Shown here: one piece after another, positions 8,368 through 17,303 of the stretch
Position numbering within the stretch: position 1 is the first letter of the stretch
Layout of the letters: each line of letters begins with the position of its first letter
Origin: Streptomyces fulvoviolaceus
Lineage (GTDB): Bacteria > Actinomycetota > Actinomycetes > Streptomycetales > Streptomycetaceae
Direction: 5' to 3'
Assembly (NCBI RefSeq): GCF_000718165.1
Contig: NZ_JOEY01000017.1
Span: 62,001-126,000, forward strand
Length of the DNA: 64,000 bases
The notes under the pieces: model-generated
The model's input: the letters and a program-made list of their open reading frames with translations, nothing else
Databases searched by the model: none
Told to the model about the DNA's origin: nothing
Translations under genes and position numbers: made by a program

Positions 8368-9660
8368 TCAACCCACGGAGCCGAACGCGTCGTTCATCTT
8401 CGTCGCCGCTTCCTTGGAGGCCCCGGCCACGTCCTTCTTGCCGCTGATGACCTCCTGGAACATGGTCGGCAGCACCAGCGAGGAGTCGATCTGCGCCCAG
8501 GCGGGCGAGGCGGGCACGAACTTGGTGCCGGCGGCGAGGGTCTGCGCGAAGGGCTTCACGTACGGCTCCTCCGCCGCCGCCTGCTGCCGTACGTCCGCGA
8601 AGGTCGGCAGGAAGCCCATCGCGTCGAACATCGAGGCCTGCGTCTTCTTCGAGGTGAGCTGTTCCATCAGCTCGACGGCGAGGGTGCGGTGCGAGGTGCT
8701 CTTCAGTACGCCGATGTTGTTGCCGCCCGCGAACGCCGGGGCGATCGAGCCGGACGCCACGCCCGGCAGCGGTACGACCGCGTACTTGCCCTTCACCTTC
8801 CCGGCCTCGACGGCGGTGTGGCTGAAGTCGCCGCCGATCGCCATGCCCGACTTGCCGGCCGCGAACGCGGTGATCGTGTCGTTGCCGCCCATGCCGGCGC
8901 ACTTGGCGGCCGGACAGTTGTCGTCGGAGAACAGCGACGTGTACGCCTTGATGCCCTTCTGGGCGGCCGCACTGTCGATCGCGGAGGCGTACGAACCGCC
9001 CTTGCCGGTGGCGAGTTCGCCGCCGTTGGCCCAGATGAACGGCATCGCGCCGTACGTGTAGGCGCCGCCGACGACCAGGCCGTACAGCTCGGGCTTGGCG
9101 GCACGTATCTTGCGGGCGGTCTCGGCCAACTCGGCCATGGTCTTCGGGACTTCGAGGCCGAGTTCCTTGAAGACGTCCGTCCGGTAGTACAGGGCGCGGA
9201 CACCGACGTAGAAGGGCGCGCCGTAGATCTTGTCGTCCACCGTGACCGACTGCTTCGCGGTGGGGTCGGTGTCCTTGGCCTCGCTCCAGTCGCCGAACTC
9301 CTTGGTGACGTCGAGGAGTCCGCCGTCCTTCACATAGCCGGCCGTGTCGGTGTTGCCGTACTCCATGACGTCGGGGGCGGAGTCCGGGTCGTTGAAGGCG
9401 GCCTTGACGCGCTGGGCGCGGGTGTCGATCGGGATGTACTCGATGTCGACCTTGGTGTCCTTGTGGGCCTTCTCGAAGGCGGCGACGACGGAGTCGACGA
9501 CCTTCTCCTTCGGCTTGTTGCCGACCTCCTGGAAGAGCCAGACACGGAGGGTGCCGGTCTTCTCGTCCTTGTCGGAGGAGGAGTTGTTGGAGGTCTGGGG
9601 GGCGCAGGCGGTGACGGCCAGGGCCGTCAGCAGCACGGCCAGTCTGGGGGCGAGCTTCAT
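8368..9660 (-). CDS. Sugar-binding lipoprotein of the ABC importer
   Basis: 430-residue extracytoplasmic binding protein of the family 1 carbohydrate type. A short positively charged signal sequence ends in a lipobox (VTAC, lipidated Cys at residue 19) and a Ser/Asp-rich linker. The mature fold contains the usual RVWLFQEVG start, DVMEYGNTD and SGMAIGGDF blocks of this class. ATG at 9660 is preceded by GGAGGG at good spacing. It is the first gene of the importer-hexosaminidase operon. Upstream lies a near-match to the DasR operator (9751-9766), which points to induction by glucosamine-derived metabolites. The ligand is inferred to be chitobiose or another N-acetylglucosamine oligomer, not shown by the sequence itself. 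Confidence 0.9.
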   Translation of the reverse strand: MKLAPRLAVLLTALAVTACAPQTSNNSSSDKDEKTGTLRVWLFQEVGNKPKEKVVDSVVAAFEKAHKDTKVDIEYIPIDTRAQRVKAAFNDPDSAPDVMEYGNTDTAGYVKDGGLLDVTKEFGDWSEAKDTDPTAKQSVTVDDKIYGAPFYVGVRALYYRTDVFKELGLEVPKTMAELAETARKIRAAKPELYGLVVGGAYTYGAMPFIWANGGELATGKGGSYASAIDSAAAQKGIKAYTSLFSDDNCPAAKCAGMGGNDTITAFAAGKSGMAIGGDFSHTAVEAGKVKGKYAVVPLPGVASGSIAPAFAGGNNIGVLKSTSHRTLAVELMEQLTSKKTQASMFDAMGFLPTFADVRQQAAAEEPYVKPFAQTLAAGTKFVPASPAWAQIDSSLVLPTMFQEVISGKKDVAGASKEAATKMNDAFGSVG

Positions 9661-9750
9661 GGAGTGACCCTCCGGGCGTGCGTTGCAACATGTGCAATGA
9701 CGGTTTCGCTCAACGCAACGGAGGTTATGGGTTACATGAACACGCTCACA

Positions 9751-9766
9751 AGAGGTCTCAACCACT
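9751..9766. promoter_or_regulatory. Candidate DasR-responsive element
   Basis: The 16 bases AGAGGTCTCAACCACT match the DasR consensus ACTGGTCTAGACCACT (recalled from the literature) at 12 of 16 positions, including both GGTC/ACCACT cores. It lies 91-106 bases upstream of the binding-protein start. DasR is the GntR-family regulator of chitin and N-acetylglucosamine use, which fits the GH20 enzyme and importer downstream. Strand is immaterial because the site is palindromic. A second inverted pair, GCGTTG/CAACGC, lies closer to the gene (about 9676-9716). Confidence 0.55.
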
Positions 9767-9781
9767 TCGTGACACGCAAAA

Positions 9782-9815
9782 GCCCCCCGGGGCGCGCGGA
9801 ACGCGCCCGGGGGGC
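9782..9815 (-). terminator. Intrinsic terminator after the DUF3039 gene
   Basis: A G/C-rich hairpin with arms 9782-9796 and 9802-9815 and a five-base loop, one bulged base, followed on the minus strand by CTTTTGCG. It lies 28 bases beyond the DUF3039 stop and upstream of the sugar operon, separating the two units. Confidence 0.8.
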
Positions 9816-9842
9816 CTTGTGAAGCCCAGTCGGGTGGAGGAC

Positions 9843-10136
9843 CTACTTGTCGCCGCCCTTGTCGTCGTCCCCGCCGGAGCCCATGGACTCGTAGATCTCC
9901 TTGCACATGGGACACACGGGGTACTTCTTCGGGTCGCGGCCGGGCACCCAGACCTTGCCGCACAGCGCCACGACGGGCGTCCCGTCGAGGGCGCTCGCCA
10001 TGATCTTGTCCTTCTGGACGTAATGGGCGAAGCGCTCGTGGTCCCCGTCGCCGTGCGACACCTGCGGCGTCGGCTCTACGAGGGTCCCCGTCCCAGTGCC
10101 TCGCTGGGGCTGGGTCTCAGGCTCAAGAGTGCTCAT
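9843..10136 (-). CDS. DUF3039 protein (small Cys-containing actinobacterial protein)
   Basis: 97-residue protein conserved in actinobacteria; function unknown. The N-terminus is polar and Thr/Pro-rich, the middle reads VSHGDGDHERFAHYV, and the C-terminal half holds CGKVWVPGRDPKKYPVC followed by CPMC, giving three or four cysteines that could bind a metal. A charged Gly/Asp/Lys tail ends the protein. ATG at 10136 is the natural start because the conserved region begins about ten residues later. It lies just downstream of the YqgE gene on the same strand and ends in a strong terminator. Confidence 0.85.
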   Translation of the reverse strand: MSTLEPETQPQRGTGTGTLVEPTPQVSHGDGDHERFAHYVQKDKIMASALDGTPVVALCGKVWVPGRDPKKYPVCPMCKEIYESMGSGGDDDKGGDK

Positions 10137-10165
10137 AACGCCAAGAGTACTGAAGCTCACTGGCA

Positions 10166-10738
10166 TCAGTTGAGCGAAGGGTCGTCCGGATACGTGGCCA
10201 CCATCGCCAGTTCGTTGCGCTGGCGGCGCAGGACCTCGCGCCAGAGTCTCTCCGGGGCCGGGGAGGACACGTCGCCGGGCTCGGACTCGACGACGTACCA
10301 GGCGCCCTCGACCAGTTCGTCCTCCAGCTGCCCGGGGCCCCAGCCCGCGTAGCCGGCGAAGATGCGCAGGGAACCCAGGGCCGAGGCGAGCAGCTCCGGC
10401 GGGGCCTCCAGGTCGACCAGGCCGATCGCGCCGTGCACCCTGCGCCAGCCCAGCGGGGCCCCGTCGACGGACGCGCCGCCGGGTATGACGGCGACCCCCA
10501 GGGCCGAGTCCAGGGACACCGGGCCGCCCTGGAAGACGACACCCGGTTCGCCGGCGAGGTCCGCCCAGCCCTCCAGGATGTCGCCCACGTCCACCGGAGT
10601 AGGGCGGTTGAGGACGACGCCGAGGGAGCCCTCCTCGTCGTGGTCGAGAAGGAGCACCACCGCGCGGTCGAAGTTCGGGTCCGCCAGGGCGGGCGTTGCC
10701 ACGAGCAGCCGCCCTGTGAGCGAGGACACCTCGGTCAT
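10166..10738 (-). CDS. YqgE/AlgH family protein
   Basis: 190-residue cytoplasmic protein of the UPF0301/AlgH family, whose molecular role is not settled. Family blocks are visible: LTGRLLVATPALADPNFDR near the start, GVVLNRPT at about 40, FQGGPV at about 70, and FAGYAGWGPGQLE at about 128. The start is ATG at 10738; another in-frame ATG three codons upstream (10747) is possible. It is probably co-transcribed with the DUF3039 gene 29 bases downstream. It is divergent from murA, with 254 bases between them that hold a perfect 18-base palindrome (10808-10825). Confidence 0.9.
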   Translation of the reverse strand: MTEVSSLTGRLLVATPALADPNFDRAVVLLLDHDEEGSLGVVLNRPTPVDVGDILEGWADLAGEPGVVFQGGPVSLDSALGVAVIPGGASVDGAPLGWRRVHGAIGLVDLEAPPELLASALGSLRIFAGYAGWGPGQLEDELVEGAWYVVESEPGDVSSPAPERLWREVLRRQRNELAMVATYPDDPSLN

Positions 10739-10807
10739 GCCAGACATGATCCCGCATCTTCCCCTGGAGTGGGGCGGCAATGCCCGTACGGCAGTGAATG
10801 CAGGTGA

Positions 10808-10825
10808 GGGCGCACCGGTGCGCCC
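10808..10825. promoter_or_regulatory. Perfect 18-base palindrome between yqgE and murA
   Basis: GGGCGCACCGGTGCGCCC is fully self-complementary with no spacer, so it is more likely a protein-binding site than an RNA hairpin. It lies in the divergent intergenic region, about 70 bases from the YqgE start and 170 from murA. I do not recognise the binding protein. Confidence 0.35.
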
Positions 10826-10992
10826 CACGCGCACGCCTGCGCCCGGTGACCCCATGTGCCGGACAGGGAACCGTTCGTGTTGTGACAGAGCTATGACGCG
10901 GCTGGGCGGTCCTTGGGCTTACGGAAGGGGGGTGGGCGGCGATTACCCTTTCCCTTCTGTCCCCCTGCCCCACCAATCGGAACGCGAGATAC

Positions 10993-12333
10993 ATGACCGT
11001 CAACGACGATGTCCTCCTTGTCCACGGCGGAACCCCGCTGGAGGGTGAGATCCGTGTCCGCGGTGCGAAGAACCTCGTACCGAAGGCGATGGTCGCCGCT
11101 CTGCTCGGCAGTGCGCCAAGTCGACTGCGCAACGTTCCGGACATCCGTGACGTGCGTGTCGTACGCGGGCTGCTGCAGCTGCACGGGGTGACGGTCCGTC
11201 CGGGTGAGGAGCCGGGCGAGCTGGTGATGGACCCGACGCACGTGGAGAGCGCGAACGTCGCCGACATCGATGCCCACGCGGGGTCGAGCCGTATCCCGAT
11301 CCTCCTGTGCGGTCCGCTGCTGCACCGCCTCGGGCACGCGTTCATCCCGGGCCTCGGCGGCTGCGACATCGGCGGCCGGCCCATCGACTTCCACTTCGAG
11401 GTGCTGCGGCAGTTCGGCGCGACCATCGAGAAGCGGGCGGACGGTCAGTTCCTGGAGGCGCCGCGCCGGCTGCGCGGCACGAAGATCCGGCTGCCGTACC
11501 CGTCCGTCGGCGCTACCGAGCAGGTGCTGCTGACGGCCGTCCTCGCGGAGGGCGTCACCGAGCTCTCGAACGCCGCGGTGGAGCCGGAGATCGAGGACCT
11601 CATCTGCGTCCTGCAGAAGATGGGCGCCATCATCGCGATGGACACCGACCGCACCATCCGCGTCACCGGTGTGGACCAGCTCGGCGGCTACAACCACGCC
11701 GCCCTCCCGGACCGCCTGGAGGCCGCCTCGTGGGCGTCCGCGGCGCTCGCGACCGAGGGCAACATCTACGTCCGCGGCGCCCAGCAGCGCTCGATGATGA
11801 CGTTCCTGAACACCTACCGGAAGGTGGGCGGCGCCTTCGAGATCGACGACCAGGGCATCCGCTTCTGGCACCCCGGCGGCCAGTTGAAGTCCATCGCGCT
11901 CGAAACGGACGTCCACCCGGGCTTCCAGACGGACTGGCAGCAGCCGCTGGTCGTCGCCCTGACACAGGCGACCGGGCTGTCCATCGTCCACGAGACGGTC
12001 TACGAGTCCCGGCTCGGTTTCACCTCCGCGCTCAACCAGATGGGTGCTCACATCCAGCTGTACCGCGAGTGCCTGGGCGGTTCCGTCTGCCGTTTCGGCC
12101 AGCGGAACTTCCTCCACTCGGCCGTCGTCTCGGGCCCCACACGGCTCCAGGGCGCCGATCTGGTCATCCCCGACCTCCGCGGCGGCTTCTCCTACCTGAT
12201 CGCCGCTCTGGCGGCCCAGGGCACGTCCCGCGTCCACGGCATCGACCTCATCAACCGCGGCTACGAGAACTTCATGGAGAAGTTGGTCGAGCTGGGCGCC
12301 AAGGTGGAGCTGCCGGGCAAGGCCCTCGGATAG
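10993..12333 (+). CDS. murA: UDP-N-acetylglucosamine 1-carboxyvinyltransferase
   Basis: 446-residue cytoplasmic enzyme that transfers enolpyruvate from phosphoenolpyruvate to UDP-GlcNAc, the first committed step of peptidoglycan synthesis and the target of fosfomycin. The conserved Lys-Asn pair is in RGAKNLVPKA near residue 26. The active-site loop reads GLGGCDIGGRPID with the catalytic cysteine at residue 124, so it is the Cys type and not the Asp type found in mycobacteria. Both EPSP synthase-fold halves are complete. ATG at 10993 follows a purine-rich stretch. It is transcribed alone, ending in the hairpin at 12356-12386. Adjacent operons that import amino-sugars and regulate GlcNAc use make this neighbourhood cell-wall related. 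Confidence 0.95.
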   Translation: MTVNDDVLLVHGGTPLEGEIRVRGAKNLVPKAMVAALLGSAPSRLRNVPDIRDVRVVRGLLQLHGVTVRPGEEPGELVMDPTHVESANVADIDAHAGSSRIPILLCGPLLHRLGHAFIPGLGGCDIGGRPIDFHFEVLRQFGATIEKRADGQFLEAPRRLRGTKIRLPYPSVGATEQVLLTAVLAEGVTELSNAAVEPEIEDLICVLQKMGAIIAMDTDRTIRVTGVDQLGGYNHAALPDRLEAASWASAALATEGNIYVRGAQQRSMMTFLNTYRKVGGAFEIDDQGIRFWHPGGQLKSIALETDVHPGFQTDWQQPLVVALTQATGLSIVHETVYESRLGFTSALNQMGAHIQLYRECLGGSVCRFGQRNFLHSAVVSGPTRLQGADLVIPDLRGGFSYLIAALAAQGTSRVHGIDLINRGYENFMEKLVELGAKVELPGKALG

Positions 12334-12355
12334 CCCACTGATTGAGTACGACGAT

Positions 12356-12386
12356 GGGGCGGCCACCCTCACCGGGTGGCCGCCCC
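12356..12386 (+). terminator. Terminator hairpin between murA and hupA
   Basis: A perfect 13-base-pair stem, arms 12356-12368 and 12374-12386 with loop TCACC, lies between two genes that converge. There is no real T-run on either side, so it may serve both directions. Confidence 0.75.
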
Positions 12387-12435
12387 ATTCGCGTTGCTGT
12401 GCCTCGTACGCAGGTCCCGTCGCGTACGTGAAGGC

Positions 12436-12717
12436 TTACTTGCCCTTGGCGGCTTCCTTGAGCTTGGAACCCGCCGAGACCTTGACGCTGTAGCCGGCCG
12501 GGATCTGGATCGGGTCGCCGGTCTGCGGGTTGCGCGCGGTGCGAGCGGCACGGTGGGTGCGCTCGAAGGTCAGGAAGCCGGGGATGGTGACCTTCTCGTC
12601 GCCCTTGGCGACGATCTCGCCGACGGTCTCGGCGAACGCGGCCAGCACGGCGTCGGCGTCCTTGCGGGTCACCTCGGCGCGGTCGGCCAGCGCGGCCACC
12701 AGCTCACTGCGGTTCAT
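12436..12717 (-). CDS. hupA: HU-family nucleoid protein
   Basis: 93-residue histone-like DNA-binding protein that bends and compacts DNA as a dimer. It starts MNRSELVAALADRAEV and contains the HU signature around residues 46-65 (GFLTFERTHRAARTARNP) and the basic arm ending in PAGYSVKVSAGSKLKEA. There is no Lys/Ala-rich C-terminal tail, so it is the short HupA type and not the long actinobacterial HupS type. ATG at 12717 follows GGGAG at eight bases. It converges on murA. The 318 bases upstream carry its promoter and the end of the malic enzyme unit. Confidence 0.93.
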   Translation of the reverse strand: MNRSELVAALADRAEVTRKDADAVLAAFAETVGEIVAKGDEKVTIPGFLTFERTHRAARTARNPQTGDPIQIPAGYSVKVSAGSKLKEAAKGK

Positions 12718-12916
12718 GTTGTTACTCCCGTGTTCTTCTTGCCGTGTAGGCGGAGATCGAAAGCCGATGCTGCCAGGGTCCTCGGAGAGTCCCCGGACCC
12801 GGGTCCGTCGTCAGACCCTCGCGCCCAGAGACGCATCCTGCCCCTACCTGCGGCGGGAAAGCCAATCCGGCACCCCTAGGAGTCGCGAGAACACCCTTGG
12901 GGGTCACACGAAAAGA

Positions 12917-12961
12917 GGGCCCGCAGCCTGGCCGACACGATAAACGGCTGTCACGCGGGCC
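12917..12961 (-). terminator. Probable terminator of the malic enzyme gene, within the 318-base hupA upstream region
   Basis: GGCCCGC at 12955-12961 (minus strand) pairs with GCGGGCC at 12918-12924, and an inner CAGCC/GGCTG pair extends the stem; CTCTTTTCG follows on the minus strand. The rest of 12718-13035 should hold the hupA promoter, but I see no clear -10/-35 pair in it. Confidence 0.55.
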
Positions 12962-13035
12962 GGGTTCCCCGACGCGCCGATGCAAGGCCTTGCCGTGGCG
13001 ATCCTCACAGCCCGAGCACATTCCGGCATATCCCG

Positions 13036-14448
<1,413 letters not shown>

Positions 14449-14559
14449 GGCCGACTTCCTCTGCTTTCACCGTGACGCTTTGTATGCCGTCCGATCGTCG
14501 CACCTACTGCCGAGTAGGCGTTAGCCACCCCGGATTGCGAACGTTTTGTTCACAGCGAA

Positions 14560-14592
14560 AGAGGTCCACGTCACTTGGTGACGTGGACCTCT
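14560..14592 (-). terminator. Strong intrinsic terminator between helicase and malic enzyme genes
   Basis: A perfect 15-base-pair stem, arms 14560-14574 and 14578-14592, with a three-base loop, followed on the minus strand by CTTTCGC. It lies 112 bases before the malic enzyme start and 166 bases after the helicase stop. Confidence 0.85.
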
Positions 14593-14604
14593 CGCACATT
14601 CAGT

Positions 14605-14691
14605 GGCACCGACCCGCCATGCTCGCCTCGCGGCAAGTGGTCGCTCGTAGCGACGAAGGTTGGGCCCGGGGGCTTGGATCGGGCCGGTGCC
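14605..14691 (-). ncRNA. Candidate structured RNA (small RNA or attenuator leader) upstream of malic enzyme
   Basis: On the minus strand GGCACCGGCCCG (14691-14680) pairs with CGGGTCGGTGCC (14616-14605), twelve pairs with one G-U. This closes a multi-branch loop that contains a six-pair hairpin (14640-14654) and a GCC-GCGA-GGC hairpin with a GNRA tetraloop (14625-14634). The perfect terminator 14560-14592 follows 12 bases later. Aptamer-like fold, terminator and downstream gene make up a riboswitch-like layout. An independent small RNA or a processed helicase 3' end is equally possible. It does not match any RNA family I know: there is no B12 box, no SRP core and no run of six C. Confidence 0.45.
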
Positions 14692-14757
14692 ACACCCAGG
14701 CTAACAAACAGATCCCGTAAGGCCATTCCCGTACCGCAAGTTCACCTGACCTCCGGC

Positions 14758-17196
14758 TCAGTCCCTCAGCAGGTCCGGCACCCCGCTCGCGTCCGGCTGG
14801 TCCCGGTCTCCCGACACCACCGTGAGCTGCTGCGTGGCCCGGGTCAGGGCGACGTACAGGACGCGCAGGCCCGCCGGTGACTCGTCGGCGATCTCCGCGG
14901 GGGAGACGACGACCGTCGCGTCGTACTCCAGGCCCTTCGCCTCCAGGCTGCCGAGCGCCACGACGCGGTCGCCGAGGCCGGTGAGCCAGCGGGCGGCCTC
15001 CTCGCGGCGCTGCATGGCGACGACGACGCCGACCGTGCCGTCGACGAGGTCGAGGAGCCGGGCTGCCTCCTCGCGGACTCTCTGGCCCAGGGATCCCCGT
15101 ACGACGCCGCTGTGTCCCGTGTTGGTGGCCACAAAACGCGGCTCGACACCGGTCGACCGTACGGCCCTCGGGGACTCGGAGCCCGGCATGGCGAGGGCGA
15201 GGACCTTGGCGGCCAGGTCGGCGATCTCGGAGGGGTTGCGGTAGTTGACGGTGAGCTGGAAGCGGCGGCGGGGGCGGCTGCCGAGGGCCTCGTCGCGGGC
15301 GCCGGCCGCCTCGTCGGGGTCGGACCAGGAGGACTGCGCCGGGTCGCCGACGACCGTCCAGGTGGCGTGCCGGCCGCGGCGGCCGACCATGCGCCACTGC
15401 ATCGGCGTGAGGTCCTGGGCCTCGTCGACGATGACGTGGGCGTACTCGACGCGCTCCTGGGCGAGGCGCTCGGCCCGCTCGCGCTGCGTCTCCTCGCGGG
15501 TCGGCATCAGCTCCTCGAGGCCGGTGAGCTGGTCGAGCGGGTCCAGCTCGCGCCTCTTCTTCGGACGGGCCGGGGTGCCGAGGATCGACTGGAGCTCGTC
15601 GAGCATGGCGATGTCGTGCACGGAGAGGCCGTCGCGCTTGAGCGAACGGGCGACCTTGCGGACCTCGCCGGGGTTGAGGATGCGGCGGGCCCAGCGGCCC
15701 AGGCGCCGCTCGTCGGACATCGCCGTGAGGACGGCCTTCGGGGTGAGCTCCGGCCACCAGGCGTCGAGGAACTCGATGAAGCTGTCCTCGCTCGCCACGT
15801 CCTCGTCGAAGGAGGAGCGCAGCTCGGCGGCGAGCTCCGGGTCGGTGTGCCGGCCGGCCGCGCCGGACTGCGCCCACAGGGCGTCCAGGAGGAGCTTGCG
15901 GGCGCGGGGGCGGAGCAGGTTCACGGGGGCGGTGCCGCCGAGCGTGTTGTGGCGGATGCGGTCCAGGTCCCCGGCCTCCAGCTCCAGCCGGCGCCCGAAG
16001 GCGACGACCCGCAGGCGGGTGGGCGGGCCGGAGGGGGTCTGCGGCGTCGCGGCATCGCCATCGGCGTCGTCGTCACCGAAGGCGAGCTGTGCCGGGGCGC
16101 CCGCGCCCGGGCGCCCCGCGGAACCGCCCGGGCGTGTACCGCCGCCCGCCCCCTGCTCCAGCGCCCCCCGCGCCGCCTTCCGCAGCACCTTGAGCATGCG
16201 GTACGAGCCCTTGGCGCGGGCCACCGACGGGGAGTCGTACAGCGTGGCCTCGGCGCCGTCGACGAGCGAGCCGATCGCCCGGATGGCGACCTGGCCCTCC
16301 TCGCCGAGGGAGGGCAGAACGCCCTCGGTGTAGGCCACGAGCAGGGGGGTGGGCGAGACGATGAGGATGCCGCCCGCGTACCGGCGCCGGTCCTGGTACA
16401 GGAGGTAGGCGGCCCGGTGCAGGGCGACGGCCGTCTTGCCCGTGCCCGGGCCGCCCTCGACGTAGGTGACGGAGGCGGCGGGGGCTCGGATGACCAGGTC
16501 CTGCTCGGCCTGGATGGACGCCACGATGTCCCGCATGGTGTGGCTGCGGGCCTGTCCGAGCGCGGCCATCAGGGCGCCGTCGCCGATGACGGCCAGCTCG
16601 TGGCCGTCGAGGGTGGCCTTGAGCTCGGGACGCATCAGGTCGTCCTCGACGCCGAGCACCTTGCGTCCCTTGGAGCGGATGACACGGCGGCGCACGACAC
16701 GCCCCGGGTCGACCGGGGTGGACCGGTAGAAGGGCGCCGCGGCGGGCGCCCTCCAGTCGATGACGAGTGGCGCGTAATCGGAGTCCAGGACCCCGATGCG
16801 GCCGATGTGGAGCGTCTCGGCGATGTCGGCGGTGTTGTCGTCCCGCACGGCGCCTTCGGCGGGCTCCACGGCGGTGTAGGCGCCGTCGGGTCCCTTCTTG
16901 CCGTCCTTGCCGAGGAGCAGGTCGATCCGTCCGAAGAGGAAGTCCTCGAACTCGTTGTTGAGCCGGTTGAGATGGATTCCGGCCCGGAATACCTGCGCGT
17001 CCCGCTCGGCGAGCGCGCCGGGCGTACCGACCTGGCCACGCTTGGCCGCGTCGTTCATCAGGAACTCGGCCTCGTGAATCTTCTCCTCAAGGCGCTGGTA
17101 CACCCGGTCCAGGTGTTCCTGTTCGACGCTGATCTCCCGATCCCGAACCGAGTCGTGAACCGAGCCGACCGCAGATGGTTGAGCCTGAGCGGCCAC
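14758..17196 (-). CDS. HelD-like UvrD/Rep-type ATPase (RNA polymerase-associated helicase family)
   Basis: 812-residue superfamily 1 ATPase. It has a Walker A motif GGPGTGKTA near residue 248, the DExx box VDEAQDLTPMQ near 588, and motif VVGDPAQSSW just after. The N-terminal 100 residues form a coiled-coil-like arm (QEHLDRVYQRLEEKIHEAEF), as in HelD proteins, which push into RNA polymerase and release it from stalled complexes or protect it from rifamycins. True UvrD helicases lack this arm. GTG at 17196 follows AGAAGGGGG, and that ribosome-binding site is buried in a hairpin (17196-17252). No rifamycin-associated element (CTTGCGGCAAG type) is visible upstream, so it is probably the constitutive HelD type and not the RAE-controlled HelR. 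Confidence 0.88.
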   Translation of the reverse strand: MAAQAQPSAVGSVHDSVRDREISVEQEHLDRVYQRLEEKIHEAEFLMNDAAKRGQVGTPGALAERDAQVFRAGIHLNRLNNEFEDFLFGRIDLLLGKDGKKGPDGAYTAVEPAEGAVRDDNTADIAETLHIGRIGVLDSDYAPLVIDWRAPAAAPFYRSTPVDPGRVVRRRVIRSKGRKVLGVEDDLMRPELKATLDGHELAVIGDGALMAALGQARSHTMRDIVASIQAEQDLVIRAPAASVTYVEGGPGTGKTAVALHRAAYLLYQDRRRYAGGILIVSPTPLLVAYTEGVLPSLGEEGQVAIRAIGSLVDGAEATLYDSPSVARAKGSYRMLKVLRKAARGALEQGAGGGTRPGGSAGRPGAGAPAQLAFGDDDADGDAATPQTPSGPPTRLRVVAFGRRLELEAGDLDRIRHNTLGGTAPVNLLRPRARKLLLDALWAQSGAAGRHTDPELAAELRSSFDEDVASEDSFIEFLDAWWPELTPKAVLTAMSDERRLGRWARRILNPGEVRKVARSLKRDGLSVHDIAMLDELQSILGTPARPKKRRELDPLDQLTGLEELMPTREETQRERAERLAQERVEYAHVIVDEAQDLTPMQWRMVGRRGRHATWTVVGDPAQSSWSDPDEAAGARDEALGSRPRRRFQLTVNYRNPSEIADLAAKVLALAMPGSESPRAVRSTGVEPRFVATNTGHSGVVRGSLGQRVREEAARLLDLVDGTVGVVVAMQRREEAARWLTGLGDRVVALGSLEAKGLEYDATVVVSPAEIADESPAGLRVLYVALTRATQQLTVVSGDRDQPDASGVPDLLRD

Positions 17197-17252
17197 CGGG
17201 CCCCCTTCTGACGTGCTGGGCAGCCGTCAAACTTACGCGAAGGGGGGCCCGG
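17196..17252 (-). promoter_or_regulatory. Hairpin covering the ribosome-binding site of the HelD-like gene
   Basis: On the minus strand CCGGGCCCCCCTTC (17252-17239) can pair with GAAGGGGGCCCGG (17208-17196), a 13-pair stem with one bulge and a 30-base loop. The 3' arm contains the Shine-Dalgarno sequence and the first base of the GTG start. It may limit translation, or act as terminator for the anti-sigma gene that ends 52 bases upstream. Confidence 0.45.
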
Positions 17253-17303
17253 GAAGCTATGTGCGCGCTCTGCGGGAATTCACGCGTCTGCTCACGTGTC
17301 CCT

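Noticed and set aside
14605..14691. Cobalamin riboswitch, suggested by GCCACTG at the end of the element
   Set aside because: There is no B12 box and the surrounding stems do not fit the cobalamin fold; the short match is not enough.
17197..17303. Rifamycin-associated element upstream of the HelD-like gene
   Set aside because: The CTTGCGGCAAG core is absent; the only inverted repeat is the G/C-rich hairpin over the ribosome-binding site.
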